Assembly (NCBI GenBank): GCA_022695795.1 | Contig: MU404127.1 | Coordinates: 151,647-215,646 of the forward strand | DNA: 64,000 nt | Direction of reading: 5' to 3' | DNA from: Biscogniauxia marginata | Lineage: Eukaryota; Ascomycota; Sordariomycetes; Xylariales; Xylariaceae | Shown: positions 34,405 to 46,907 of the stretch, one piece after another | Position numbering within the stretch: the first letter of the stretch is position 1 | How the letters are laid out: each line of letters starts with the position of its first letter | The notes under the pieces: generated by a model | Told to the model about the DNA's origin: nothing | Seen by the model: only the letters and a program-made list of their open reading frames with translations | The model's database searches: none | Made by a program: the position numbers and the translations under genes

Positions 34405-37400
34405 CTAGGTGTAGATCTCGTCGGTGAAGGTGTTCAGCGTGAGGCCCTCCTTGGCGATATCCTTCTCGTCGGCGAGGAAGTCGAGCGGCATCTCGACGAG
34501 GGAGCCGCGGACGCGCGCGAGCCAGTCCTTGACCTCGGCGACGCCGCCGCCTTCGAACTCCTCGCGCACGACGTGCCCGTAGTCGACCTTGGTGCGGCGG
34601 TCCTCCTCGCTGGGCTCGCCCTCGCCCTCGGCCCCCGGGATGATGAAGTGGCGCGTGAAGAAATCCTTGTACTGGTCCCAGGTGCGCACCGCGTCGTTGG
34701 GCACGGGGTGGAACACCTTCGTGAAGACCTCCGTGTTAGTCCGCGCCCGGTCCGTCCACAGGCGCCAGAACTCCTCGCTCACGGGATCCTCGACCAGCCG
34801 GTCCGGCTCCGAGCCCCAATCGTACTCCTGCGGATCGCGGTCGACGGGCGTCCAGTTGGCCGTCGGCCGGTCCCAGCGCTGGTCCGGCAGCAGGCCGAGG
34901 TGCTTGCGGTACAGGTGACGGCGCAGCGAGGCCGCAAAGCGCGACGCCGTGAACGGGCGCCCGTCCATCGTGGTCTCGACCGGCTCCGGGTCCTCGATCA
35001 CGACCGCGATCTCCGAGTCGTGATTGCCCAGCTGCGAGCGGTCGTTCAGGTTAGCCGACCCGCAGATCACGAGCTTGTCGTCCGCGATGAGGACTTTGGT
35101 GTGAACATATAATTCCTCGGACACGAAGGCGTCTATCTCTGCCTCCTCACTGCCGTGCCAGGGAACTTCGCGAATATCCGGTCCCCCGTCCATGTAGCAG
35201 GGACTAACCGTATCCCAGGTTTGGTCCGGGACGTTAGAGGCTGCCGACTGGTACCGATCGTACTGGTCCCTGTTTTGGTCCTGATATCGATCCCCATAGC
35301 GATCGTCATTTCGGCCTCCATATCGGCCCCCATATTCACCCCTAGAGTCATTTCTATAACCATCATCGGTTTCGCGGTTGACCATGTCTTCATACTGTCG
35401 GCGGGCACCCTCATACCGGACACCACTCTCTCGCTCCACTTCACCCATGGTCGAGGAGATATTAAGGCGGTCATAAGTGCGCAGGTTGTAGAACCCAATG
35501 TATCGGCGCCAGTCTTCTACGCCCTCCTCTCTTAAACGCTCAATGATGCTGTGACCACCACGATTGATGCTGAAATACTGGAATTCCATGATAGCTCGTG
35601 TTCCAAGGGCACCATCAGAGTGCAAGTCGCCAGGGAAGGCGGGAACGGCAGGAATGATAACGATCACGCGGAAGTTCTCGCCGTTGTGGTGAGCGCGGAC
35701 AATTCGCGACACGATACTAGCTCCGATCTTGTTCTTCACGGGACTCTGCTCATCGCCGGTCGCTGTGATGAAGAACTGGTGAAAGTCAGACACTATAAAT
35801 GATAATGCACGACAACAATGACTTACCTGGTTCTCGATGTAAATGAAATACTCCGCGCTCTCGATGGCATTGACATATGCGTTTGCGATGGAGTGCTCGG
35901 TCGGGTGGCCAGAGGACCATTCGCAGGCGCTGGAGATCAATTAGTCTCCGACCGTCTCATATTAAGGTCAAAATATCCATACCTTCTACAGAGCTGGATA
36001 TTGACGCGTCCAGAGCCACTAGGGCGGCCGTATTCGTCACCTCCAAAATCTCCTCGTTCACGTCTTCCATCCTCGTCGTCTCCGCCTTCACCAACGAACC
36101 TTCGGTACCCTTCATTAAAGCGGTCCCCAAGACCGCCGAAATGGTGATGGCGTTCGCGACTTTCCTCATGTGACGGCTCGATACGCCTACTAGCACTAAC
36201 AGGTTGATATTTTCCTTGATCTTTCTTGGTGTACTTGTCTTGGAATATGTAGTTCCTGAGAGGGTGTTAGCCACACAATGATAACAAAACTTAGATTTAT
36301 AACATACCATCGGTCCTTGAAATGCTCAACCAGATCGCTCACGATAGGACCGTTCAAAGATAGCGCGACATCAGACCAGCCCATCCTCGCGTTCTTCGTG
36401 CGATCCACTATCCGTCCTATGAGAATCGGTTGTATTTTTCCAGGGCTTCATTGATTGTCACTTACACTTATTGTGATCCCAGTTGTCTACGCCCTCGAAG
36501 TCAAAAATTCGGGCATTGTTGAAGTCCTGACCCGGGAAGACGATCTCGTCGATGTTTCCGGGATGGACATCAGCAATGGGGTGGGCTATAGTTACTTGTG
36601 AGTTTTCATCTATAAAGGACCACGATATGTAGTTGGCCTACTGTTTGTGTCCCATCTTCCGAAGCCTGTCTCATCATTAGCAACAACTCTTTACAAGTCC
36701 GAATAGGAGGCATACACAAATCAAGACCACCCATGAAAACAATACGGCGATCGACCACGCACAGCTTTTCGTGGTGAGCCCAATAAAGGACAGTGTCGCC
36801 AAAGGAGCCGTACAACTCCTTTAGGGCATCACCTGAAACTTTAGATAGACTGAAAGCATTCATCTTGAGGTTTTCCAAAGACAACCCTTCAAAGGCCTGC
36901 TGAAGCCTTGATGCATCTGTCGGTAGATGATCAGGGTGCCTAAACACCTTGATATTTGGGTGCAGAGCCTCCAGGGCATGTTTAGTATGCTATGTCGAAG
37001 GGTTAGCCGAGCATAGGATTAGTAGAAGATCGTCAAGTGCTTACGGCAGAATCACCTAGTAAGATTTACAAGTCAGTTAAAGCCTTGTTTATCAGTGGAC
37101 CATTATAGATGGGTGCTTACAGGACAAGGCCTGCTTGACCTCCTTGTAGACGATGACTCGCACCTCGACGCCCCTCTCAGCAGCGGCCCGCAGCATGTTG
37201 TCAAGGCGATACTGTTCATTGCGAGAAGGGGGTCGTCGAAGGTAGAGCTCCGGGCTCAACCACCAGTCGAGAATATAGACACTCTCGCGCGCCTCTGGAT
37301 TCTACATTAGCATTGGGTCATGACCCTGATACAGAGGAGAGGTCCTGGCATAATACATGCCTTCAAGTGCAATAGACACGGCGTGAAAGTAGGACGCCCC

Positions 37401-37613
37401 GTCGACGTACCACTTAGCACCGCCAGTCGTCGGGGCCGCAAAGGACTGGAAACGATGGTTGGTGTCGACCCGCTCGAAAGGATGCTCGCCTTGGTTGTTA
37501 CTCGCAGGAGGGCGCTCCTCTTGGTGCTCCTCGTGTTTCTCCTCATGATCACCTCCCAAACCCTCCAGGACTTCCTTGAAGGCGCTTTCAGCTTTCTGGA
37601 AGAGACGATCCAT
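34405..37613 (-). CDS. phospholipase D, fungal type
   Basis: Ten exons on the minus strand encode 900 residues: 37613-37361, 37294-37121, 37055-37045, 36989-36716, 36665-36642, 36585-36466, 36407-36308, 36255-35983, 35929-35827, 35775-34405. Phospholipase D hydrolyses phosphatidylcholine to phosphatidic acid and choline. Both HKD motifs are intact: HHEKLCVVD (His219, Lys221, Asp226) and HTKVLIADD (His669, Lys671, Asp676) followed by GSANLNDRSQLG. Between them are FGRWDTN, the RMGWSDVALSLNGP block and the IYIENQ strand. No PX or PH domain is visible at the short N-terminus. A low-complexity Arg/Asp/Tyr-rich insert lies before the second motif. Exons 3 and 5 are microexons of 11 and 24 nt, and intron 1 uses a GC-AG pair. 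Every junction restores family sequence and the total length is a whole number of codons. Confidence 0.9.
37045..37055 (-). other. 11-nt microexon of the phospholipase D gene
   Basis: GTGATTCTGCC, preceded by CTAG and followed by GTAAGC on the minus strand. With the preceding T it encodes Cys-Asp-Ser-Ala and links VKQALS to HTKHALEALHP in frame. Introns of 65 and 55 nt flank it. Confidence 0.75.
37295..37360 (-). other. non-canonical GC-AG intron of the phospholipase D gene
   Basis: On the minus strand the exon ends AAG and the intron starts GCATGT, has a GCTAATG branch point and ends TCCAG. Only this GC donor joins ALE to EARESVYILDWW in frame; GT alternatives give a frameshift or a 30-nt intron. 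Confidence 0.7.
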
Positions 37614-38460
37614 CTTGGGTCAGGAGGTACTCGTTATACTGATGGCGGGGTATTCGGTGATGATGGGGTGTCTCTGTCGAAGGAGGCAATAGTTGAAAAG
37701 AAAATAATAAGATAATGTGCAAGTTGAAAGAAGGAAATTCAAAGGTGGTTTACTGTTTATCCAACATTCACAGCTCAGCTACGAAGGTGAGTTGGTCCAC
37801 GAAAGATAGCTGTCCCGAGCGAGCCACAAGCTCGTATTGAATGCAGTACGGGGTGGTGGAGGGGCGGCGCGGTGAGCTTCGGGTCAGCGTCGGACACTTG
37901 AAACAAGATTTAACTAGCAGCTCACAGCTCAAATCTTGGCCTGCGAGTGACGAATGACGAACTTGGGTTCTGTCAAGCGATGGGGGGTGACAGTCTGATT
38001 TCCACAGCAGCATGTTTGACGGTAGCCCTTGATAGGACGTGAAGAGTCGATAACCCCTCCAAGCTCCCCTCTCCCCTTACTGACTATCCCGGCCGAATAT
38101 CATGCACTGTGCTGCCATGGCCTATCGCCTTGCGATGCAGGTACCCTCTGCAACCCTACCTGTCCACACCGCCTGGTACTACCCGCCTGGTATTACGAGG
38201 ATGTGTACTTAGGTCGTGCTAGAGCAGTTTGGCAGTTAGCGCATGAGACGGCCATGTGCACTGTGTCTTTGAAGGCGTGCTAACTGTGCAACGACGTTTT
38301 TCCTAATTAGGGAGTAAAGCTCTCACCGCCCGCAGCAAAAGACCGGCAGAATATCCGACCCACTAAAACTTTTCGAATTAGTCCCTCCAATCTTTTCCTG
38401 AGAGACTCGAATTCATCCTTGGTATTCATTCACCCATTGAATTCATTGCTGCCGTCAAAA
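37614..38460. other. divergent promoter region of phospholipase D and ESF1
   Basis: About 850 bp between two divergent genes. No repeat or extra coding region is supported. Confidence 0.5.
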
Positions 38461-40557
38461 ATGCCGAGGGAGTCGAAAAAGCAGAACGGCCCGTCTGTGG
38501 CCGCAACGGGCGACTCCCGTTTTGCTAATTTCGAGTCCGACCCTCGATTCCGACTGCCCTCTAAGCATCGCAGCAAGACCAAGGTCGACAAGCGCTTCTC
38601 GCGGATGCTGCAGGATGACGATTTTATTGCCAGTGCGAAAGTCGATAAGTACGGCCGGAAATTGAAGTCTGATAACAAGAAGAAGGCGCTGCAGAATATT
38701 TACGAGGCAGAAGACGATCAAGACCCAGAAGTTGAAGACGACGACGTCGTTCAGCGGGAACTCGAGAAGGCCGACACGAAATATGACCCAGCCCGTGGTG
38801 GCGGTTTTTCCTCCTCCGAGTCGGACTCCGATTCCGACGAGGAAGAAGAGAAAGAGGATAACGGAGGAGTAGAGGTTGCCACATCTGCAAGTATGCAGCG
38901 ATTGCGCGACGAGGAAGCGGATGTTGAGATGGGAGAGGTCACGAAACGAATCGCCATTGTGAATCTTGACTGGGATCATATCAAATCCACCGACTTAATG
39001 GCCCTCTTTTCCAGCTTTGCGCCAAAGGGTGGACGTATCGAGAGGGTATCCATTTACCCTAGTGAATTTGGAAAAGAGAGGATGCAACGCGAAGAGCTTG
39101 AGGGTCCCCCACGTGAAATATTCAAAAAGGACGCCAAAGATAAAGACCGAGACTCGGAAGCAGATGCCGAAAGCGACAGTGAAGATGAAGAAGAAGACGA
39201 TGAGAAGATTAAGAACGAGCTCCTAGAAGAGGGCGATGATCAAGACTTTGATAATGATGCATTACGGTCCTATCAATTGGATCGTTTACGGTATTACTAT
39301 GCCGTCATGGTGTGCTCCGACACGGCTACGGCCGGGAAGATATACCAATCTACCGACGGCACCGAGTATCAGACATCATCCAACTTCATCGATCTACGAT
39401 TTATTCCTGACGATGTGACCTTTGATGACGAGCCGAGAGATGAATGCGACTCCTTACCTTCAGATTACAAGCCGACCGAATTCACCACTGATGCGCTACA
39501 ACATTCCAAAGTCAAACTTACATGGGACACTCATCCGGATGACGTTGCTAGGCGTGAAAATATGAAAAAGGCGTTCAGCGCTAGTCGGGCAGAACTCGAA
39601 GAGAACGACTTGCGCGCCTATCTTGCTAGTGACAGCGAGGACGAGGATGGTTATCAAGAGGAAATCGAAGAAGTAGCGAATAACCAGCCAAAGTTGACGA
39701 AAAAAGAGCTTAAGGCCCAAAAGCTGCGAGAGGCTCTTGGCCTAGGGTCTGAACCGTTAGCTAAATCCTCCAAATCCTCAAACACTGGCCCCGTTGGAGA
39801 ATTGGAAATCACCTTTGCTCCTGCATTAACTGGCAAGGATAATAGTTCGAAAGAGCCGGATACAGAAGAGACTACTGTTGAGAAATATATGCGCAAAGAA
39901 AGGGAGAGGAAGGCTCGGAAAAAGGAGAAGGTAGTCGCGAAGCGGAGTGGTGTCTCAGAGGAGGCCACTGGCGACGGTCCTGCCGAACCCGAAGAAGATC
40001 TTGGTTTCGATGACCCTTTCTTTACTATCGACGAACCAACCAAGGCTTCTAAGAATTCCCAGAGGAAGGAAGAGAGGCGCAAGAGACGTGAAGAAAAGGA
40101 GGCGGAGGCTGCTAAAAGTGCTGCCCAGAAAGCCCAGCTTGAGAAACTCATGGCGGATGATACTAAGGATGCAGAGCGTCTTGATCATTTCAACATAGAC
40201 GAGATTGCGCGAGCAGAGAAACGCAAATCTAAGAAGGGCAAGAAGAATAAGAAACAAGTCGAGGACCACGGTGGCCTGCAAGAGGACTTTAGGATGGACG
40301 TTGGGGATGATCGATTCAAAGCTGTCTTTGAGAATCATGAGTTCGCGATTGATCCTTCGAATCCAAAGTTCAAGTCTACACAGGGAATGAAGGACTTGTT
40401 GGAAGAGGGACGTAAAAAGCGAAAGACTGACCCAGATGCATTCGATGAAGTGCAACGGAACAGAGAAAAGGCCAAGAAGCAGAAGACTAACAAGACGAAT
40501 GACGACTTGGATACCCTGGTCAAATCAGTACGAAAGAAGGCTCGTGATAAGAGTTAG
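38461..40557 (+). CDS. ESF1: ESF1-like nucleolar pre-rRNA processing protein
   Basis: A single exon of 698 residues. Esf1 is a nucleolar factor needed for early 18S rRNA processing in the small-subunit processome. The start at 38461 begins MPRESKK; the frame is open 14 codons upstream but lacks another ATG. Family segments: DSRFANFESDPRFRLPSK at the N-terminus, DKRFSRMLQDDDF, an RNA-recognition-like region from IAIVNLDWDHIKSTDLMALF to NFIDLRFIPDD interrupted by a long acidic insert, then the block with LTWDTHPDD. The C-terminus has the NUC153 domain (DDRFKAVFENHEFAIDPSNP) and a basic tail. Acidic Ser/Asp/Glu and basic Lys-rich tracts alternate, as is normal for nucleolar proteins. Confidence 0.93.
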   Translation: MPRESKKQNGPSVAATGDSRFANFESDPRFRLPSKHRSKTKVDKRFSRMLQDDDFIASAKVDKYGRKLKSDNKKKALQNIYEAEDDQDPEVEDDDVVQRELEKADTKYDPARGGGFSSSESDSDSDEEEEKEDNGGVEVATSASMQRLRDEEADVEMGEVTKRIAIVNLDWDHIKSTDLMALFSSFAPKGGRIERVSIYPSEFGKERMQREELEGPPREIFKKDAKDKDRDSEADAESDSEDEEEDDEKIKNELLEEGDDQDFDNDALRSYQLDRLRYYYAVMVCSDTATAGKIYQSTDGTEYQTSSNFIDLRFIPDDVTFDDEPRDECDSLPSDYKPTEFTTDALQHSKVKLTWDTHPDDVARRENMKKAFSASRAELEENDLRAYLASDSEDEDGYQEEIEEVANNQPKLTKKELKAQKLREALGLGSEPLAKSSKSSNTGPVGELEITFAPALTGKDNSSKEPDTEETTVEKYMRKERERKARKKEKVVAKRSGVSEEATGDGPAEPEEDLGFDDPFFTIDEPTKASKNSQRKEERRKRREEKEAEAAKSAAQKAQLEKLMADDTKDAERLDHFNIDEIARAEKRKSKKGKKNKKQVEDHGGLQEDFRMDVGDDRFKAVFENHEFAIDPSNPKFKSTQGMKDLLEEGRKKRKTDPDAFDEVQRNREKAKKQKTNKTNDDLDTLVKSVRKKARDKS

Positions 40558-41054
40558 GCCAAACGATTCAACATGAAATCATAATCTTACACGTAATTCC
40601 ACAACATTTCATCTTATCTCATGTGACTAACGAATCCTGCGGGCGACCGTACTTCATCCATTACTCAGGAATCGAAGTATATACCCTGACGAGGTTGGAT
40701 ATAATTAATCTGGCTAGTCCTTTATAGGGTACGTCCAACTTCGTCCATTTCCATTTACCTTGACTACCGTTATATCAACCGTATAATTATCATCTACAAA
40801 GTATGTTATCATCAATTTGAAACGACGGTTTATGCTATCAACCTGGCGATCATCCCTAGGTGATCGTCCAACATCTAAAATGAAGTCGCCCACCTCCTCC
40901 CAGCCTATCTATATAAACTCCAAGTGGCATATTGGCCATACAATGCATTAACCTCAAACAGAGATCGTCACTACCCAAAGATCACGCTATCAAGTGCCAC
41001 CCTTGGAAGAGGTACTTATGTCTTATTTCCGAGATTTTCATTCGTCATTATGCA
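40558..41054. other. intergenic between convergent ESF1 and MFS genes
   Basis: About 500 bp of ordinary 3' sequence. Nothing else recognised. Confidence 0.5.
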
Positions 41055-43219
41055 TCAGCAATCGTGTTCATTTCGGCCATTGACGTCCCCATTGGAATTG
41101 CTCGTGGTCTTCCCGAGGACGGAATCCACAACAACATCGTAAATATGCTTTCTAGGAACCCAAAGCAGTTGCACGATGCCTAGCACGGCAACACCCGAGC
41201 AACTGAACCATGCGGCGGCCGAGCCGGCGGAGCTATAGATGATGCCTACGAGTGGTGGGGAAATAGTTCGAGCGAGACAACAGGCCGACATGGCAAGACC
41301 ATTGACCTTTCCCAGCACTAGCGACGAGGGTGTCGCATCCTTAAGCAGTATGAGCGCGCATGGCGATACAATAATGCCGAAGAAGCTCTGCAAGACCATA
41401 GCGCTGTAAATACCGGGCGACTGAAGGTATTCCGGTACAGCCGTCAGAAACGGCATGATAACGTAACACGTCGGATACATGATCACCGAAAAAACAAACG
41501 ACTTCCACACGCCCACTCGGTCTACGAACGCGGGAAAGATGATACCCTGGATGAACAGTCCTAGAAACCCGTTCACAGCCAGATACACCCCTACGTCGTG
41601 CACTGTGTACCCTAGGCCGCCCCATAGGTCGAGCCGACCTGGCGCTACGGCTGGCCGATCGAGCAGATGCGTCGGCAGCAGTGTGCAGAACGCCATTTGA
41701 TGATACGAGAAGAGCACTAGCGCGATGGTCAGCATCACAATAGTGAAGTTGAACGTGCGGCCCGTGAACTCCTGCGTCGCGTCGGTGGCGGCAACGTTCA
41801 CGGTAGACGGCGCCTTCGGGCCCAGCTCCGTAGGCAGCCTAATCGAGTGCACTGTCCCGAACGACGACCGCCGGAGGTCGAAACTCTGCTCTACCATCAC
41901 GGGGAGGCTCTCCTCCACAAAGGCGGGCCGGTCACGGTTGCTCTCGCGCGTCTGGCTGGCCCTGCTACGACGACGGTGTCCGCCTGCATCGAAGCGGAGT
42001 GGCGTCGTCTCGTCAATGCGATCGACGTCCCCGTCTATGACCGCATATTCATCGTGCACGGTGCTGCTGCTACTGCTGCTGCTACCATCGTCATTGCTAT
42101 CTTTGCGGTTCTTTCTTGGGTTTGTCTCCTCTAGGAACAACGCGCCCTGGATGATGGCCAGTACAATAGCAACAACGGAGACTAGGTTCGGCAGCAAGTA
42201 TGGATACCGTCCGAAAAGTCCGTCAGCCGGGAAGAGGTGCGGGTAGAAGCGCGCCGGCTGCGCGAGGAAACCGCCCATGGCAGAGCCGATGATGCCGCCT
42301 AGCGTCCACACGAAGGGTTGGGTAGCATATGCCTTGGCTAATTGTGCCATGCCGACATATTAGCATAAGAAACACGGTGGATGGAAAGAGCCCAGCTCGA
42401 TAGTACTTACGCTCATGCTCGGGGACCTTGACCATCTCAGCGACCATCGTCTGCATGACCTATATAATCTTGAACATCAGCATGCCGTCCCATCGGACTA
42501 AGATTGACCTGCCCTAGCGAATTCTGGCTCGACTTACGGCTACGTTCCCGTTTAGCGCGCCGCCAACAAAGCGCGCCAGCAGCGCAACCCAATAGTGCTG
42601 GGCGAGGCCGAAGATGAGACTCGAGATGGCAACGCCCGCGAGCCCGATCAATACCACTTCAATGCAGAGATTTAGTAATTGTCGTCTTCGGGCGGGTCTT
42701 GAGACGTGAGACTTGTCTCGGGGGCAAAAACCCATAAGACAAGCTAAAATAGGCAGAGCCCTACTCCCGAGACATAGATTGTGAGAAGGGAATGAAGAAC
42801 TCTCGAAATTACTCACCGGGCTTGCGGCCGTAACGGTCGGACAAGGCGCCCCAACCCATTGCCGTCATGGCCTCGGCGACGGCATACGCCGAAACTAGCA
42901 GACCCGCCCAGAAGGACGCGTCCGTGTCATCGCCTCCGTTCAGGTCCTGGACCATCACGTACGTGTACGCCAGGATCGAGTTGAAGGCGATGGGTTCGGA
43001 GAATCGGCATATTGCTGGCGGGGTGTTGTCAGCATGATTGGAAAGAGAGAGAGAGCAGGTTTATTTGTGAGGAAAGGAGACGTGGATAGTGTTGAGGTTT
43101 TCTAGCATGGTTGCGAATCGGATATGTCGTTTGGTCTTTGTGGGCTTACCGAGTATAGTGAGCTGTTTGGTAGGAAAGGCGACGGCGGAAGCGTCCGCCG
43201 CGCCGCCTCGGGGAGGCAT
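41055..43219 (-). CDS. major facilitator superfamily transporter, DHA1 / ZIFL-like
   Basis: Five exons on the minus strand (43219-43150, 43014-42817, 42656-42538, 42459-42411, 42337-41055) encode 572 residues. The first half shows the MFS loop motif GALSDRYGRKP, then LIGLAGVAISSLIFGLAQHYW and LLARFVGGALNGN, and EHEPKAYATQPFVWTLGGIIG in the fourth to fifth helices. A long polar central loop (about residues 240-340) contains a Ser run and acidic clusters. The second half supplies the remaining helices, giving about 12 in all. It resembles the fungal YCR023C / zinc-induced facilitator-like group of proton-coupled drug or metabolite exporters. The substrate cannot be told from sequence. Introns are short and each junction restores family sequence. 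Confidence 0.87.
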
Positions 43220-45015
43220 AATGCACGACAGGATTGGATATAGGTACACGTATATTTATCCTCCTCCTCCTCCTCCTCTACCTTGCCTTAAGATTATCAA
43301 TTATCTAACCACGCCGTGGGAAAATATATATAATAAAAGGCACAACTATTCTAGGCTAATTGGGAGGTCTTTCGGCTTTCCCAAGTTTGTTCAAAGTTGA
43401 TATTTTTTCCCATTAAATTTTGGGGGGTTTTCACAGCTCATAGTATCCATGGACGGAATCACATCTAGTCTGCGAAAAGAATGGGAATTCAAATATGTAT
43501 CTACGGGTAAGGAGATAGGACCCTTCGTGCGGGGAAGAGGAAGAATACTAATGATGAAGGGGGGCCTTTGCGATTTCGGGGTGGAGCTTAGAGTATTTCC
43601 CATTATTTTTTAATTTTTTTTTACTTTATTAAATAAAGTCGGGTCTTACGTAGGTAGGTAGGTTATCTATCGTGATCGTCGTACGCGGGTGCGAGCCACA
43701 AAAAACAAAAAAGTCATACATACCTACCTACCTCTCTCTCTCTCTCTCTCTTTGTGTCATTTTCGTGCTGCTGGTTTGCATATGCCGTATACTTATGGGG
43801 GTAGGTAGGTAGGTAGATCTGAGACGGTGAGCGACCTACCTATGTGTGTGTATGTATGTAGTGTACCCTCTCGCCGGCACGCCACTGCAGCGGGGGGAAA
43901 ATGTCGGCAAGGTAATAAGTAGACCTCATAGATACCCAGGTATGCAGCGCGTATAACCTACAGTAGGCTACTAGTGTAATAAAGCAAGGAGCTGGGGGGG
44001 GAGGGGGGGGGCGTGGAAAACAAGCAAGATAAAGTGAGTGAGTGAACGCAATGATCATCCTTTATTTACTCCCTTCGTCATGCGGCTGGCTTGGTTGTTA
44101 GCTCTGGCGTCGGGCTTTTTTTCCTTGGCTTCTTTTGACGCGGAATGTCTTCCCGCATAGCCGAATTGCTGGTGGGTTTGGTAGAAGAGGGGGGGGATGG
44201 GGGACGAACCACTTTATTCTGCACGAAGGCTGCTGATTTGTGTGATAGTGTGTTAGTTATTAGAGTAGTTTATAACTTATATTACCTACCTACGTAGTGC
44301 TGGCTTACTTTCTTGCTTGCTGCCCAGATAAGTGAGACAAGTGCCGCGTGACAACTCCGCTGTCGTGTGCCGTGGTGCGGTGTCGTGTGGTGGTTGGTGT
44401 ATAGGTACCTAGGTATGTAGAACTCGGGTTTTCGGAGGGGAAACTTGCGATTGGGCATTGCGCTCGGGTCTTTGGGATATGTGTAGGTTGGATGTTCGTA
44501 CAGTAACCCACTTTCCTCTCCGCTCTTGTTCTTGTTCTTGCTCGGGAACTACGAGGTCTATGCTTTCGTCACAGAGATTCCCATCTCGAGATGAGTTGGA
44601 GGTTTTATAACAATGCGGCAGAATAAGCCCACGCTAGTCACGAAAGGGGGCATAGGGAGGCAAGACCGTTGTTTCGTTATGCCGCTGGGTGGAGGGAGCG
44701 GAGTAGCAGCAGCCATCCTTAGAGACTAAGGGCGCCTCTTGATAGCTTGACCTCTGGGGAGTTCTCTAGCGACTAATCAGAGTCTAATGGTTGCTTACCA
44801 TTACCTCTATTGTCTCTTAGTCTGTTGTGTTCCCTCTCACTCCTTGGATAGGACGGGCTTATAAGTACCATCTTCGTTTACTAGGTAAATTATAATATTT
44901 GACAGTTGATTAGCGCATAGTTTGGCCTTTAAGGAATTATACTAAACGCGTAACGGATGGGGACCTAGGCATCGTCTGTCTCTGATAAGAGAAATGCCGT
45001 TATTTTTATTCAACC
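43220..45015. other. intergenic, rich in simple repeats
   Basis: About 1.8 kb with no supported gene. It holds (TCC)n at 43260-43276, ACCTACCTACCTCTCT...(CT)n at 43722-43751, GTAGGTAGGTAGGTAG at 43800-43816, G-runs at 43994-44012, and an AGGTACCTAGGTA motif at about 44403-44415. Confidence 0.5.
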
Positions 45016-46907
45016 TCATCTCGCGGCGCCTTCCTTGTTGTCGACCGTAACGATTGATTCAGCAGACAGCTTCTCAGGGTCACCCTTGCAGTCAACCTCC
45101 TTCTCACGTCGACTGTAGAAATACCACATGGCCATTGTCAAGCCAGTGAAAATAGCGGTGCCGACTATATAAATCCAGATGTAGGGAGACATCATCGCCT
45201 GGCCTTGTCCTGCGTTCCAGTTGAAGAAGGTCATGGAAAAGACGGTCTGGAAATGTACCATAGTTGTCAGTAAGATATTTATTTGAGTTAGTGGAAAAGC
45301 CTGGTTCTGCACTTACAGCAACAAATGTAGCAGGTAAGAAAATCATCGTCAAGGCAGCAATAGATCGCATTCGCTTGCCATCCTTTGTGGCCGCTTTTGC
45401 AATTTCAAGGTTGGAGTTCGATATTGCCAGGTTTGTTCTCGTGTCTGCCCGACCTATCTTGTTCCACTCCTAAATAGATGATGTGGTTAGCTTTTTGATA
45501 CTAAATTGGCATAGTAGTTATCCCTGCTTACCAATTGAGCTGCTAGAACCATGCCATCGATTATCGTGGTGCAAGCTCTGATCTTGTCATCGTATTCCCC
45601 TTTCAACTCCAGGAGTCTCTGTTGCATGCGGCTTCCGGAGTCCTCTAGATCAGCAAGTTCATCGAAAAGTGCGAGAGTTGATTTTTCCTTATCAAACACA
45701 TCCACAGAACTCTCGAAGCTTCTATCTGGAATATAAAATTTGCTCCGCCTTAGCTCATCACAATGTGAGATCATTTTCTCTAGCTCTTGCCTCCAGTTTT
45801 CGAGACCATTTTTCAACCAGCTGATTTTCAGCCATAGCTGCATGTAGTGTTCAGGAGCCTGAGTTGCTGGAGATGGCTGCTCTGACGTGGATGAGCCGCT
45901 TTGAGACGACTGGTCAGAGACGACCTCCTCCGCATCGGCGACACCCATAACTTCCACGCGATTGACTAATTCGGTGAGCAGTGGACTCAATATGTCAAAA
46001 TGTCGATCGCGTTCGACCTCGGCGAAGATAGTAGGCAGCATTAAGGGATGGTAAGCACCGAAATCGCAACTTGATAAGCGGTTAATGAACTTGGCACGAG
46101 CACGCTCACAGCAGCCGTACAACACAGCTTGGGTAGCTTTTTTATAAGGCGAGTATGTAACAGAGAGTGCCAAGTCATTCGGCCATGTAGATGATGATCT
46201 GCAGTTATATACTGCCTAAGAGTCAGTGACATTTCCAGGAGCATAAGCTATCTCCAAGACATGCTTACTAAGTTCGAAACGACTCGTACAGGGGTCATTC
46301 GTGGTAAGAGCTGAGAAAGCTGCGGTGGTGTTTCGGTTGATCACTCTGGAAATTGATCGATGGATTTGGAATACTTGAACAACTCTTTCGCATACGGGCT
46401 TTGAAAAGGGCAGATATGAGACTTCCATGCCAGGAATTCGAGGTTCCGCCCTTCCTCCTATCCTAGTACGGCATTAACAAAATGATCTTATAGAGGGAGC
46501 TGGTCGCAAGTGAACTCACAGCAAAGTAATCCCACTTTGATGTGACTCTAGGCGTTCCGTTTGCTTCTGCCATAGATCTGTTAGTCGTCGAAAACAATAC
46601 TTCGGGAGGGCTCACCTCATCAAGCCATTGAGCCCAATCTTCATCTGATACAAGCTTCTTAGATAGTGAAGTGACTGTCTCCTAGATCAAGGTGTTAACC
46701 TTGTGAAAAGTTCTCCAAAACAGCCGAAGCATCGTTATAACTGACATGGTGGCCCTTTAAACCACTGAATATGCGGCTCTCCATCTGCCAGAATTTGAAG
46801 ACATTCATGTCTTCCTGCCGAAGAAGCGAGCCATGTTGCACCCACTCCATGATGACTATTTCTTGAAAACTTTCTTCGAGTTCTATGATCAAGTGAAGAG
46901 TTCCCAT
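45016..46907 (-). CDS. CorA-like magnesium transporter family protein (fungal branch)
   Basis: Reconstructed on the minus strand as 46907-46746, 46681-46616, 46566-46520, 46450-46269, 46211-45532, 45469-45317 and 45246-45016, about 506 residues. The last four exons are well supported; the three at the 5' end rest on frame continuity and weak splice signals. A long cytosolic helical region (with LKNGLENWRQELEKMISHC and a coiled coil around RLLELKGEYDDKI) leads to two C-terminal helices. The first reads MRSIAALTMIFLPATFVATVFSM and the second WIYIVGTAIFTGLTMAMWYF. That layout is CorA. The GMN pore motif of true CorA channels is replaced by SMTFF, typical of the fungal family, so Mg2+ transport is uncertain. 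It is a membrane protein, probably oligomeric. Confidence 0.75.

Noticed and set aside
34573..35112. 179-codon plus-strand frame
   Set aside because: Antisense to the last exon of phospholipase D; a shadow frame.
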